Below are positions 1-5,812 of a DNA stretch of 8,084 bases, piece by piece. The notes under the pieces were generated by a model that did no database searches, was not told where the DNA came from, and saw only the letters and a program-made list of their open reading frames with translations. Numbering within the stretch: the first letter of the stretch is position 1; the number at the start of each line of letters is the position of its first letter. The DNA is from Streptomyces katrae (GTDB lineage Bacteria > Actinomycetota > Actinomycetes > Streptomycetales > Streptomycetaceae): NCBI RefSeq assembly GCF_000966975.1, contig NZ_JZWV01000957.1, forward strand, positions 1 to 8,084, read 5' to 3'. The translations under genes were made by a program, and so were the position numbers.

Positions 1-534
1 GATCCTGTCGTACGACGGATCCCCGAGGTACACACCCCGGTAGTTCGCCGTCACGTTCACCCCCACCGCGCCCAGCTCGTCCAGGCCGCGCCGCAGGGTC
101 CAGGAGGAGACCTCCTCCTCGTCCAGGAACAGCGGCGCGTGGAAGGCGAAGCGCCCCGGGTACGCCTCCACCACCTCCGCCGCCGCCTCCAGCGTCACGG
201 CCACCGCCTCCCGCAGCTGCGCGGAACTCTCGTAGCGGGCCGGCAGCATCGGCTTGAGCACGGCCACGGCGATCCCCGCCCGGTCCATCAGCGCCAGCGC
301 GCCCTCCGCGTCCCAGCCCGCCCACGGGGGCAGCGACCGCGGGCCGATCAGCCCCTGCCCCTCGGCCCACCGGCGCCACTGCGGGGCGCAGAAATGGTGG
401 TGGACGTCGATCACCGCGCGGCTGCCGTCGTCCTCCTCCCCGGCCACCGTCCCGGCCCCGGCCCCCGCCGCCGTCCCCGCGTCCTGCCGTGCCGCTCCAC
501 CGACGGCCAGGCCGCCCGCACCGTATTCCGGCAT
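1..534 (-). CDS. Amidohydrolase family protein (amidohydrolase-2 / ACMSD-like), N-terminal 178 residues, partial
   Basis: Probable metal-dependent hydrolase or decarboxylase of the TIM-barrel amidohydrolase-2 group, which includes ACMSD and resorcylate/6-methylsalicylate-type decarboxylases. Translating the minus strand from ATG at 534 gives an Ala/Gly/Asp/Glu-rich leader of about 40 residues, then VIDVHHHFCAPQW, whose His45-x-His47 is the metal-binding pair at the end of the first barrel strand. The following ALALMDRAGIAVAVLKPM segment (about residues 80-97) is typical of the family. The frame stays open to the window edge, so the C-terminal part with the remaining metal ligands is not visible. 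The ATG has AGAGGG 10 bases upstream. In-frame GTG codons at residues 30 and 41 are alternative starts, because the leader looks dispensable. It is transcribed divergently from the P450 gene. The family is clear, but the substrate cannot be assigned. Confidence 0.85.
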   Translation of the reverse strand, partial: MPEYGAGGLAVGGAARQDAGTAAGAGAGTVAGEEDDGSRAVIDVHHHFCAPQWRRWAEGQGLIGPRSLPPWAGWDAEGALALMDRAGIAVAVLKPMLPARYESSAQLREAVAVTLEAAAEVVEAYPGRFAFHAPLFLDEEEVSSWTLRRGLDELGAVGVNVTANYRGVYLGDPSYDRI

Positions 535-726
535 GTGCGCATTTCCCTCTCGTCGGCCCGCGAATCGAAAACCACCGCACACCCTAGGACGGCTCCCGGA
601 AACCGGCACCCGGACATTCCGCAGGGGGAGCTTTCGGCTCCGAACGGGTCAATCGGGTTTCGCCCTCGATCCGGCACGGGAAAGGAGCCGACTGTCAATT
701 CCGGGTTACCCGAAAGGTCTGGGCGC
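535..726. promoter_or_regulatory. Divergent intergenic region between amidohydrolase and P450 genes
   Basis: These 192 bases separate two divergent start codons, so both promoters should lie here. I see no convincing -35/-10 pair on either strand. Visible structure is limited: a short dyad GGAGC-N5-GCTCC at 627-641, plus CGGCTCC copies near 591 and 635 that are inverted relative to GGAGCCG near 684. These could be weak operator half-sites or chance in GC-rich DNA. There is no copy of the TAGAAC palindrome found upstream of the hydratase gene. Confidence 0.4.
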
Positions 727-2028
727 GTGACGACTGAACCGACTACCACGGCGGGTGACGGTCTCGCGCTGCACGAAGCGGTGGCGGCCGCGACGAAGAG
801 CACGCCCGAATACCGGCAGTGCCCCTACCCGGTCTACCGGACCCTGCGCGAACAGGCCCCCATCGCCCGCCTCACCCCGGGCCACGGCGTGGACACGTAC
901 CTGATCACCCGCTACGAGGACGCCCACGCCATCCTCGCCGACCCCCGGATCGGCAAGGACATGCACGAGGGCATCGACCTCTACCACGCCCTGTTCGGGG
1001 ACCTGTGCGAGGCGCTCGACGACAATCTGCTCTTCGCCGACCCGCCCCGGCACACCCGGCTGCGCCACATCGCCAAGACCGCCTTCACCCCGCGCCACAT
1101 CCACGCGCTCCGCCCGCACATCGAGGAGCTCGCCCACGGGCTGCTCGACCGCTGCCCCACGGACCGGCCGGTCGATCTGATGCAGGCCTTCGCGCTGCCG
1201 CTGCCCGTCATGGTCATCTGCGAACTGCTCGGCATCGTCGGCCAGGAGCGGACCGAGGTCCTCAAGTGGTTCGCCGTCGTGACGCGCTCGCGCTTCAACA
1301 AGGACCTCAAGGGCGACCTGGAAGAGGCCGAGATCTGGCTGCGCGACTACTTCGCCCGGCACATCCACCGGACCCGGCAGCAGCCCACGGACGACTTCCT
1401 GACGATGCTGGTGGAGACGCCGCACGAGGAAGAGCCGCTGACCGACGACGAACTCGTGTCGATGATCTGGGTCCTGCTCTTCGCCGGGCACAAGACGACC
1501 ACCCTCCAGATCGGCAATTGCGTCTTCAGCCTCCTCACCCACCCCGACCAGCTCCGGGCGGTCCAGGAGAACCGGGAACTGCTGCCGCAGGCGATCGAGG
1601 AAATGCAGCGTTTCGAGGGCTCGGTGGAAACCTCCACCTTCCGGTACGCGCTGGAGGACGTGGAAATCGGCGGGACGGTCATTCCGAAGGGCGCGGTCGT
1701 GCAGATCGCGCTGAACTCCGCCAACCGCGACCCGGAGAAATTCCCCGACCCGGACACCCTGGACTTCACCCGGGAGGGGCTGCAGAGCAGCCACCTCGGT
1801 TTCGGTTACGGGGCCCACTACTGCCTGGGCGCCCCGCTGGCCCGGCTGGAGCTGGAGATCTGCCTGACGGCGCTGCTCGACCGCTTCCCCGACATGGTCC
1901 TGGCCATGCCGACGCCGGCGGAGGGGGACTGGCTCAAGGGCCCGTTCCCGGCCTTCCGCGGGCTGGAGCGGCTGCCCGTCGCGCTGGATCCCTCGCGGAC
2001 GGTCGACGACTGGACCGCGGGGAACTGA
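727..2028 (+). CDS. Cytochrome P450 (actinobacterial CYP105/107-like), 433 aa
   Basis: Soluble heme monooxygenase that needs an external ferredoxin/reductase; neither is in the window. The heme-binding loop FGYGAHYCLG gives the axial thiolate Cys366. The K-helix ExxR is Glu292-Arg295, and the proximal PERF-like region and a leucine-rich C-terminal helix are present. The I-helix reads LLFAGHKTTT (about residues 250-259), so the acidic residue normally before the catalytic threonine (AGHET/AGxDT) is Lys256, while Thr257 is kept. The start is GTG at 727 with GAAAGG 9 bases upstream. The frame is open much further upstream, but that part reads antisense to the amidohydrolase gene and has no P450 character. 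At 433 aa it is slightly longer than usual because of about 25 extra N-terminal residues. It ends just before a strong hairpin. The substrate is unknown; the lysine raises the possibility of non-standard chemistry. Confidence 0.93.
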   Translation: MTTEPTTTAGDGLALHEAVAAATKSTPEYRQCPYPVYRTLREQAPIARLTPGHGVDTYLITRYEDAHAILADPRIGKDMHEGIDLYHALFGDLCEALDDNLLFADPPRHTRLRHIAKTAFTPRHIHALRPHIEELAHGLLDRCPTDRPVDLMQAFALPLPVMVICELLGIVGQERTEVLKWFAVVTRSRFNKDLKGDLEEAEIWLRDYFARHIHRTRQQPTDDFLTMLVETPHEEEPLTDDELVSMIWVLLFAGHKTTTLQIGNCVFSLLTHPDQLRAVQENRELLPQAIEEMQRFEGSVETSTFRYALEDVEIGGTVIPKGAVVQIALNSANRDPEKFPDPDTLDFTREGLQSSHLGFGYGAHYCLGAPLARLELEICLTALLDRFPDMVLAMPTPAEGDWLKGPFPAFRGLERLPVALDPSRTVDDWTAGN

Positions 2029-2050
2029 CCGGGGCCCGAGCCCCGGAGGG

Positions 2051-2079
2051 AGCCCTCCGCCCCTGACCGGCGGAGGGCT
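2051..2079 (+). terminator. Rho-independent-like terminator after the P450 gene
   Basis: A perfect 11-bp inverted repeat, AGCCCTCCGCC (2051-2061) and GGCGGAGGGCT (2069-2079), encloses a 7-base loop. It begins 22 bases after the P450 stop. It has only a short TTC tail rather than a U-run, as is common in high-GC actinomycetes. It lies between convergent genes and may also stop transcription of the receiver-like gene from the other side, although no T-run exists on that strand. Confidence 0.8.
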
Positions 2080-2131
2080 TTCGCACGCCCCGCTCCGCCC
2101 CGCCCCGGCCGGACCCCGCCCCGGCCGCGCC

Positions 2132-2491
2132 TCAGGGGCCCGCCAGGGCCGGGTCCACCACCGTTTCGCCCATCGACGCCCGCCGCAGGCACTCCGCCAG
2201 CTCCTCGACCGGCCCGTCCCGCAGGACCAGCCCCGCCGCGCCCGCCGCCAGGACCGACTCCCGCAGCCCCGGGTGCGCCGAGCCCGTGGCAACCAGCACC
2301 CGGCACTCCGGGTCCTCGGCCAGCAGGGCCGCCACCGAGGCGGGGTCCTCGACGAGCGCCACCACCGGCCGCTCCGCCGGCGAGGCCACCACCTCGATGT
2401 CCGGCTGGAGGCCGAGGCGGACCGCGAGCGGCGGATTCGGCGGGTCCAGCAGGACGCGCAGGGAGCGGGCGGGCCGGTGCGCCACGGGCAT
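2132..2491 (-). CDS. Degenerate stand-alone receiver-like protein (NarL-type, no HTH), about 119 aa
   Basis: The C-terminal half strongly resembles the end of a NarL/FixJ-type receiver domain: GLRESVLAAGAAGLVLRD followed by GPVEELAECLRRASMGETVVDP, which in full-length regulators leads into a LuxR-type HTH. Here a stop follows ALAGP directly, and the downstream minus-strand sequence holds no HTH in any frame. The receiver itself is atypical. The N-terminal acidic pair is replaced (RVLLDPPNPP), no phospho-acceptor Asp is seen at the expected strand-3 position, and the conserved Lys is Arg (VLRDG). It is therefore probably not phosphorylated. The start is uncertain: ATG 2491 with a GGTGG element upstream is preferred, and GTG 2500 would add three residues. 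Third positions are G/C-rich throughout, which suggests a maintained gene. It could be a decoy or dimerisation partner, or the remnant of a truncated regulator. Confidence 0.65.
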   Translation of the reverse strand: MPVAHRPARSLRVLLDPPNPPLAVRLGLQPDIEVVASPAERPVVALVEDPASVAALLAEDPECRVLVATGSAHPGLRESVLAAGAAGLVLRDGPVEELAECLRRASMGETVVDPALAGP

Positions 2492-2560
2492 CTCATCCAC
2501 CGCCGCAGGCTACCGGCCGGCCCTCCGGGCGGGCGGCAACACGCCCCGCACCACGCTTAT

Positions 2561-2575
2561 CTGACGCGAAGTCAG
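2561..2575. promoter_or_regulatory. Small dyad CTGAC-N5-GTCAG, possible operator
   Basis: CTGAC at 2561-2565 and GTCAG at 2571-2575 are perfect inverted halves separated by GCGAA. The site lies about 45 bases upstream of the candidate -10 for the hydratase cluster and about 70 bases upstream of the receiver-like gene on the other strand. Short dyads of this kind are common as TetR-family sites, but five-base arms can arise by chance. I cannot name a regulator. Confidence 0.3.
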
Positions 2576-2605
2576 CAGCCTTCTTCCCAACCGCGGGGGT
2601 GTGCG

Positions 2606-2612
2606 TTATACA
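2606..2612 (+). promoter_or_regulatory. Candidate -10 element for the hydratase/dehydrogenase cluster
   Basis: TTATACA is an AT-rich island in very GC-rich surroundings and contains TATAC, close to the sigma-70-type consensus. The -35 region about 17 bases upstream is poor, so this would be an activator-dependent or weak promoter. If it is used, transcription would start near 2619-2622, placing the palindrome at 2629-2644 in the early transcribed region, a suitable position for repression. Confidence 0.35.
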
Positions 2613-2628
2613 TTCCCTCAGCCGCTTC

Positions 2629-2647
2629 CTAGAACGCGTTCTAGAAC
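2629..2647. promoter_or_regulatory. KstR-like palindromic operator with a third overlapping half-site
   Basis: CTAGAACGCGTTCTAG (2629-2644) is a perfect 16-bp palindrome. It fits the pattern TnnAACnnGTTnnA known for KstR, the TetR-family repressor of sterol and lipid degradation in mycobacteria and rhodococci. The sequence continues as AAC, so a further TAGAAC at 2642-2647 forms a second, overlapping palindrome GTTCTAGAAC (2638-2647). It lies about 85-100 bases upstream of the hydratase start. The downstream genes are of the kind KstR controls, which supports the reading, but the regulator gene itself is not in the window. Confidence 0.65.
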
Positions 2648-2660
2648 CGGCTCCGCATGC

Positions 2661-2702
2661 GACCTCGGTGCGGCCGACGGTGCGGACGGCCGCACCGAGG
2701 TC
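2661..2702 (+). promoter_or_regulatory. Strong leader hairpin (16-bp stem) upstream of the hydratase gene
   Basis: GACCTCGGTGCGGCCG (2661-2676) pairs perfectly with 2687-2702, leaving a 10-base loop. The loop repeats CGGTGCGG (2678-2685; first copy 2666-2673), so the complementary CCGCACCG at 2690-2697 could pair with either copy: a long hairpin, or a short one with a four-base loop. It ends 11 bases before the Shine-Dalgarno and has no U-run. It could act as an attenuator, an RNA-stabilising 5' structure or a DNA-level operator; the sequence alone does not decide. Confidence 0.6.
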
Positions 2703-2713
2703 TTCCAGAGAGC

Positions 2714-2721
2714 AGAAGGAG
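2714..2721 (+). promoter_or_regulatory. Ribosome binding site fixing the hydratase start
   Basis: AGAAGGAG lies 10 bases before ATG 2732. It favours this ATG over upstream in-frame codons, which fall inside the leader hairpin. Confidence 0.75.
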
Positions 2722-2731
2722 CAGCATCCGA

Positions 2732-3604
2732 ATGCCGATCGATGCCGCCAGGGCCCTCGCCGCCGACCCCCGCCAGGGGGAGATCGGCTGGGACCACAAG
2801 GACGTCCAGCTCTACCACCTCGGCCTCGGCGCCGGCTCGTCCCTGCACGGGAACAGCCTGGCCACCGACCCGGACGAACTGCGCTACACCCTGGAGTCCA
2901 AGCTCCACGTGCTCCCCAGCTTCGCGACCGTGGCCGGCGCCGGCATGGCCATGCTCGGCGGGCTCGCGGCCCCCGGCATCGAGGTCAACCTGGCGAACGT
3001 CCTGCACGGCGGGCACAGCATCGAGCTGCACCGGCCGATCCCCGTCAAGGGCCGGGCCACCTCCTCCTCCAAGGTCGCCGCCGTCTACGACAAGGGCAAG
3101 GCGGCCGTGATCGTGCTGCGCTCCGAGGTCGCCGACGCCGACGGCCCGCTGTGGACCAGCGACGCGCAGATCTTCGTCCGCGGGGAGGGCGGCTTCGGGG
3201 GCGACCGCGGCCCCTCCGTCCGCGAAGAGCTGCCCGATCGCGCCCCCGACCGCACCGAGGAGCGGCCGATCCGGGAGGAACAGGCCCTGCTCTACCGGCT
3301 CTCCGGGGACTGGAACCCGCTGCACGCCGACCCCGAGTTCGCCAAGCTGGCCGGCTTCGACAAACCGATCCTGCACGGCCTGTGCTCGTACGGGATGACC
3401 CTGAAGGCCGTCGTCGACACCGTCCTCGGCGGGGACGTCTCCCGCGTGCGCGCCTACCGCACCCGGTTCGCCGGGATCGTCTTCCCAGGGGAGACCTTGC
3501 GCATCCGGATGTGGCAGGAGCCCGGCCGCGTCCTGGTCTCGGTGACCGCCGCCGAACGCGACGACGCCCCGGTCCTCGCCGACACCATCGTCGAGCACGC
3601 GTAA
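2732..3604 (+). CDS. MaoC / hydratase-2 family (R)-specific enoyl-CoA hydratase, 290 aa
   Basis: Hydrates trans-2-enoyl-CoA to (3R)-hydroxyacyl-CoA in the cytoplasm. The protein has the two-hot-dog layout of eukaryotic-type hydratase 2. The N-terminal half (about 1-150) is the non-catalytic hot dog with the HGGHSIELHRPI segment. The C-terminal half carries YRLSGDWNPLHADP, with catalytic Asp193, Asn195 and His198, followed by LAGFDKPILHGLCSYG. This stretch is very close to the hydratase unit of peroxisomal multifunctional enzyme 2. Length equals that of mycobacterial relatives such as the HtdY and Hsd4B type (about 286-290 aa). The ATG at 2732 is set by AGAAGGAG. It is the first gene of a cluster with a zinc alcohol dehydrogenase and an MFE-2-type dehydrogenase, behind a KstR-like operator. 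A role in sterol side-chain or branched-acyl beta-oxidation is inferred from this context; the acyl substrate is not known. Confidence 0.92.
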   Translation: MPIDAARALAADPRQGEIGWDHKDVQLYHLGLGAGSSLHGNSLATDPDELRYTLESKLHVLPSFATVAGAGMAMLGGLAAPGIEVNLANVLHGGHSIELHRPIPVKGRATSSSKVAAVYDKGKAAVIVLRSEVADADGPLWTSDAQIFVRGEGGFGGDRGPSVREELPDRAPDRTEERPIREEQALLYRLSGDWNPLHADPEFAKLAGFDKPILHGLCSYGMTLKAVVDTVLGGDVSRVRAYRTRFAGIVFPGETLRIRMWQEPGRVLVSVTAAERDDAPVLADTIVEHA

Positions 3605-3633
3605 CACCCGGGCACGCGCACACGCCCCGGGTG
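3605..3633 (+). repeat. Stem-loop directly after the hydratase stop codon
   Basis: CACCCGGG (3605-3612) and CCCGGGTG (3626-3633) form a perfect 8-bp stem with a 13-base loop, starting immediately after the stop codon. Without a U-run it is a weak terminator at best. It may be an mRNA-processing or 3'-protecting element that sets different levels of the hydratase and the following dehydrogenase. Confidence 0.45.
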
Positions 3634-3715
3634 CACGCACACGGCCCCGGAGACACCCACACACCCCGGAGACACCCACACGCCCCGGACGCACGCACCC
3701 GCCCGGTTACCCGCA
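3621..3715 (+). repeat. Degenerate 19-20-bp tandem repeat, C-rich, between hydratase and alcohol dehydrogenase genes
   Basis: Four clear tandem units start at 3621, 3640, 3660 and 3679 (19, 20, 19 and 19 bases), with a decayed fifth at 3698-3715. The shared core is CACRCCCCGG followed by a CACCCA or CACGCA end; units two and three share CCCCGGAGACACCCA exactly. The whole 145-base gap is C-rich and G-poorer on the coding strand and holds no plausible gene. C-rich, unstructured RNA of this kind resembles Rho-loading sequence, so polarity between the two genes is possible. Polymerase slippage is the simplest origin. Confidence 0.75.
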
Positions 3716-3749
3716 CACGCCCAGGCACACGCCCCTAAGGAGCCGCACC

Positions 3750-4826
3750 GTGCGCGCAGCACTGCTGAGCGAGATAGGCCAGGACAAGCTCGAGGTCGTC
3801 GACGACATGGAGGCCGTGGGCCTGGGCCCGGGCAAGGTGCGGATCCGCATCAAGGCCACCGGCCTGTGTCACTCCGACCTCTCCGCGATGAGCGGTGTCC
3901 TGCCGCAGCCCGCACCCTTCATCCCCGGCCACGAGGGCTCCGGGGTGATCACCGGCGTCGGCGAGGGGGTCACCGGCCACAAGGAGGGCGACCGGGTCCT
4001 CGTCTGCTGGCTGCCGCCGTGCGGGCACTGCGCCGCCTGCAGGCGCGGCCAGGGACACCTGTGCCTGGAGAGCCTGGTCAACGCGGGCATCCCCAACTTC
4101 CGCCGGGCCGGCGGGGAGGTCTTCGGCTTCGCCGCGACCGGCACCTTCGCCGAGGAGATCGTCGTCGCCGCCAACTGCGCCGTCCCGATCCCCGACGACG
4201 TGCCCTTCGACATCGCCGCCCTCATCGGCTGCGGGGTCACCACCGGACTCGGCGCGGCCATCAACACCGCGAAGGTGGAGGCGGGTTCCTCGGTCGCCGT
4301 CATCGGCTGCGGCGGGGTCGGCATCTCCGTCATCCAGGGCGCCAAGGTGCAGGGAGCCGCGCAGATCATCGCCGTCGACCCGGTGGAGTCCCGGCGCGAG
4401 GCGGCCCTGCGCTTCGGGGCGACCGAGGCGGTCGCCCCCGACGCCTTCGACGACGCCAAGGCCCGGATCACCTCGGGCGAGGGCTTCGACTACGTCTTCG
4501 AGGTCGTCGGCAAGTCCGCCACCGCCGGCACCGCCTACCGGATGACCCGGCGCGGCGGCTCGGTGGTGATCGTCGGGGCGGGCGCCCTCGACGACAACTT
4601 CCAGATCGACATGTTCTCGCTGTTCTTCGACGAGAAGAAGATCCTCCCCTCCCTGTACGGGGGCGGGGACGTGCTCCGCTCCTACGCGCGCACCATCGAG
4701 CTGTGGCGGGCCGGCCGGATCGACCTGGCGGGCCTGATCACCCACCGGGTGCGGCTCACCGAGATCAACGAGGCCCTCGACCAGATGCGTACGGGCGCGG
4801 CCCTGCGCACCTGCATCGAGATCTGA
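3750..4826 (+). CDS. Zinc-dependent alcohol dehydrogenase (MDR family, AdhD/class III-like), 358 aa
   Basis: Medium-chain dehydrogenase that oxidises an alcohol with NAD+. Catalytic-zinc ligands are Cys40 (LCHSD), His61 with Glu62 (GHEGSGVITGVG) and Cys161 (LIGCGVTTG). The structural-zinc lobe is complete: Cys91, Cys94, Cys97 and Cys105. The Rossmann motif GCGGVG spans 186-191, and Asp210 at the end of the second strand indicates NAD+ over NADP+. Length is normal for the family. The GTG start at 3750 has AAGGAG 7 bases upstream. It lies 145 bases after the hydratase gene, across a stem-loop and tandem repeats, and 39 bases before the short-chain dehydrogenase gene, with which it is surely co-transcribed. 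By context it may act on a side-chain or lipid alcohol in the same catabolic route; formaldehyde or mycothiol-type substrates are less likely but not excluded. Confidence 0.93.
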   Translation: MRAALLSEIGQDKLEVVDDMEAVGLGPGKVRIRIKATGLCHSDLSAMSGVLPQPAPFIPGHEGSGVITGVGEGVTGHKEGDRVLVCWLPPCGHCAACRRGQGHLCLESLVNAGIPNFRRAGGEVFGFAATGTFAEEIVVAANCAVPIPDDVPFDIAALIGCGVTTGLGAAINTAKVEAGSSVAVIGCGGVGISVIQGAKVQGAAQIIAVDPVESRREAALRFGATEAVAPDAFDDAKARITSGEGFDYVFEVVGKSATAGTAYRMTRRGGSVVIVGAGALDDNFQIDMFSLFFDEKKILPSLYGGGDVLRSYARTIELWRAGRIDLAGLITHRVRLTEINEALDQMRTGAALRTCIEI

Positions 4827-4865
4827 CGCCCCGCCGACCGATCCGTTCTGAGAGGAATCCGGTAC

Positions 4866-5807
4866 ATGTCACTGCCACTTGAGGGGCTCAGCGCCATCGT
4901 CACCGGCGCCGGCCGGGGACTCGGCCGGGCCGAGGCGCTCGAACTGGCCCGGCTCGGCGCGAGCGTGGTCGTCAACGACTTCGGCCAGAGCGGGCGCGAC
5001 GGCTCCGGGGAGGCCTCGGCCGCCCCGGCGGAGGAGGTCGCCGCGGAGATCCGTGCGGCGGGCGGGCAGGCGGTGGCGCACCTCGGGGACGTGGCCGACT
5101 TCGAACAGGCGCGGGAGCTCGTCGAGCTGGCCGTCTCCAGCTTCGGGAAGCTGGACGTCCTGGTCAACAACGCGGGCATCCTGCGCGACCGGATGGTCTT
5201 CTCGATGTCGGAGGACGAATGGGACTCGGTGATCCGGGTCCACCTCAAGGGCCACTTCAACACCACCCACTTCGCCTCCGCCCACTGGCGCGAGCGCTCC
5301 AAGGCGGCGGGCGGCCCGGTGTACGGGCGGATCGTGAACACCTCCTCCGAGGCCTTCCTCGGCGGTTCGGCCGGCCAGCCCAACTACGCGGCGGCCAAGG
5401 GTGGCATCGTGGGCCTGACCACCTCGACCGCCCTGGCCCTGGCCAAGTACGGGGTGACGGCGAACGCCATCTGCCCGCGCGCCCGCACCCGGATGACCGA
5501 GGACGTCTTCGCCGGCTTCCAGGTCCCGGAGGAGGGCCGGCTCGACCCGCTGGCCCCCGAGCACGTCGCCCCGCTGGTCGGCTACCTCGCCTCCCCGGCC
5601 TCGGCGAGGGCGAACGGCCAGCTGTTCGTGGTGCACGGCGGGATCGTCGTGGTGATGGAACGCCCGCGGGTGGCGGCCAAGTTCGACACCTCGAAGGAGG
5701 TCTTCTCGTTCGAGGAGCTCGACTCCCTCCTCAGCCCGCACTACGCGTCCCGTCCGGCGAACGAGACCTTCGCGGCGGCCGAGGTGCTGGGCCTCAAGCA
5801 CGACTGA
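4866..5807 (+). CDS. Short-chain dehydrogenase of the HSD17B4/MFE-2 type ((3R)-hydroxyacyl-CoA dehydrogenase, Hsd4A-like), 313 aa
   Basis: Oxidises a (3R)-hydroxyacyl-CoA, or a 17-beta-hydroxysteroid, with NAD+. The cofactor motif TGAGRGLG is at 13-20. VVVNDFG puts Asp38 at the end of strand two, favouring NAD+. NNAGILRDRM (from Asn101) and PEHVAPLVGYL are hallmarks of the dehydrogenase unit of multifunctional enzyme 2. The catalytic residues are Ser161, Tyr174 and Lys178 (YAAAK). The protein continues about 55 residues beyond the core with a charged tail, as in mycobacterial Hsd4A-type proteins. ATG 4866 has AGAGGA 9 bases upstream. Its substrate would be the product of the hydratase two genes upstream, so both catalytic units of MFE-2 are present as separate proteins. 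It is the last gene before a 24-bp-stem terminator. The biochemical step is well supported; steroid rather than fatty-acyl substrate is inference. Confidence 0.93.
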   Translation: MSLPLEGLSAIVTGAGRGLGRAEALELARLGASVVVNDFGQSGRDGSGEASAAPAEEVAAEIRAAGGQAVAHLGDVADFEQARELVELAVSSFGKLDVLVNNAGILRDRMVFSMSEDEWDSVIRVHLKGHFNTTHFASAHWRERSKAAGGPVYGRIVNTSSEAFLGGSAGQPNYAAAKGGIVGLTTSTALALAKYGVTANAICPRARTRMTEDVFAGFQVPEEGRLDPLAPEHVAPLVGYLASPASARANGQLFVVHGGIVVVMERPRVAAKFDTSKEVFSFEELDSLLSPHYASRPANETFAAAEVLGLKHD

Positions 5808-5812
5808 CCCCC

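Noticed and set aside
139..726. Open frame continuing upstream of the P450 start, which would give a 629-residue protein
   Set aside because: The upstream part reads antisense to the amidohydrolase gene, is Arg/His/Pro-rich without any domain, and GTG 727 with its own Shine-Dalgarno begins the P450 family homology.
706..2496. Long minus-strand open frame opposite the P450 gene
   Set aside because: High-GC DNA leaves long antisense frames open; its composition is Arg/Gly/Val-rich with no family motif, while the plus strand has every P450 signature.
3621..3715. CRISPR array or attachment site as an explanation of the tandem repeats
   Set aside because: The units are contiguous 19-20-mers without unique spacers, and no cas, integrase or tRNA gene is nearby.
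2618..3728. Long minus-strand open frames opposite the hydratase gene and repeat region
   Set aside because: Low-complexity Arg/Gly translation and no motifs; the hydratase-2 catalytic residues are on the plus strand.
3735..4745. Minus-strand open frame opposite the zinc alcohol dehydrogenase
   Set aside because: Asp/Gly/Ala-rich shadow sequence; all eight zinc-related ligand positions and the Rossmann motif lie in the plus-strand gene.
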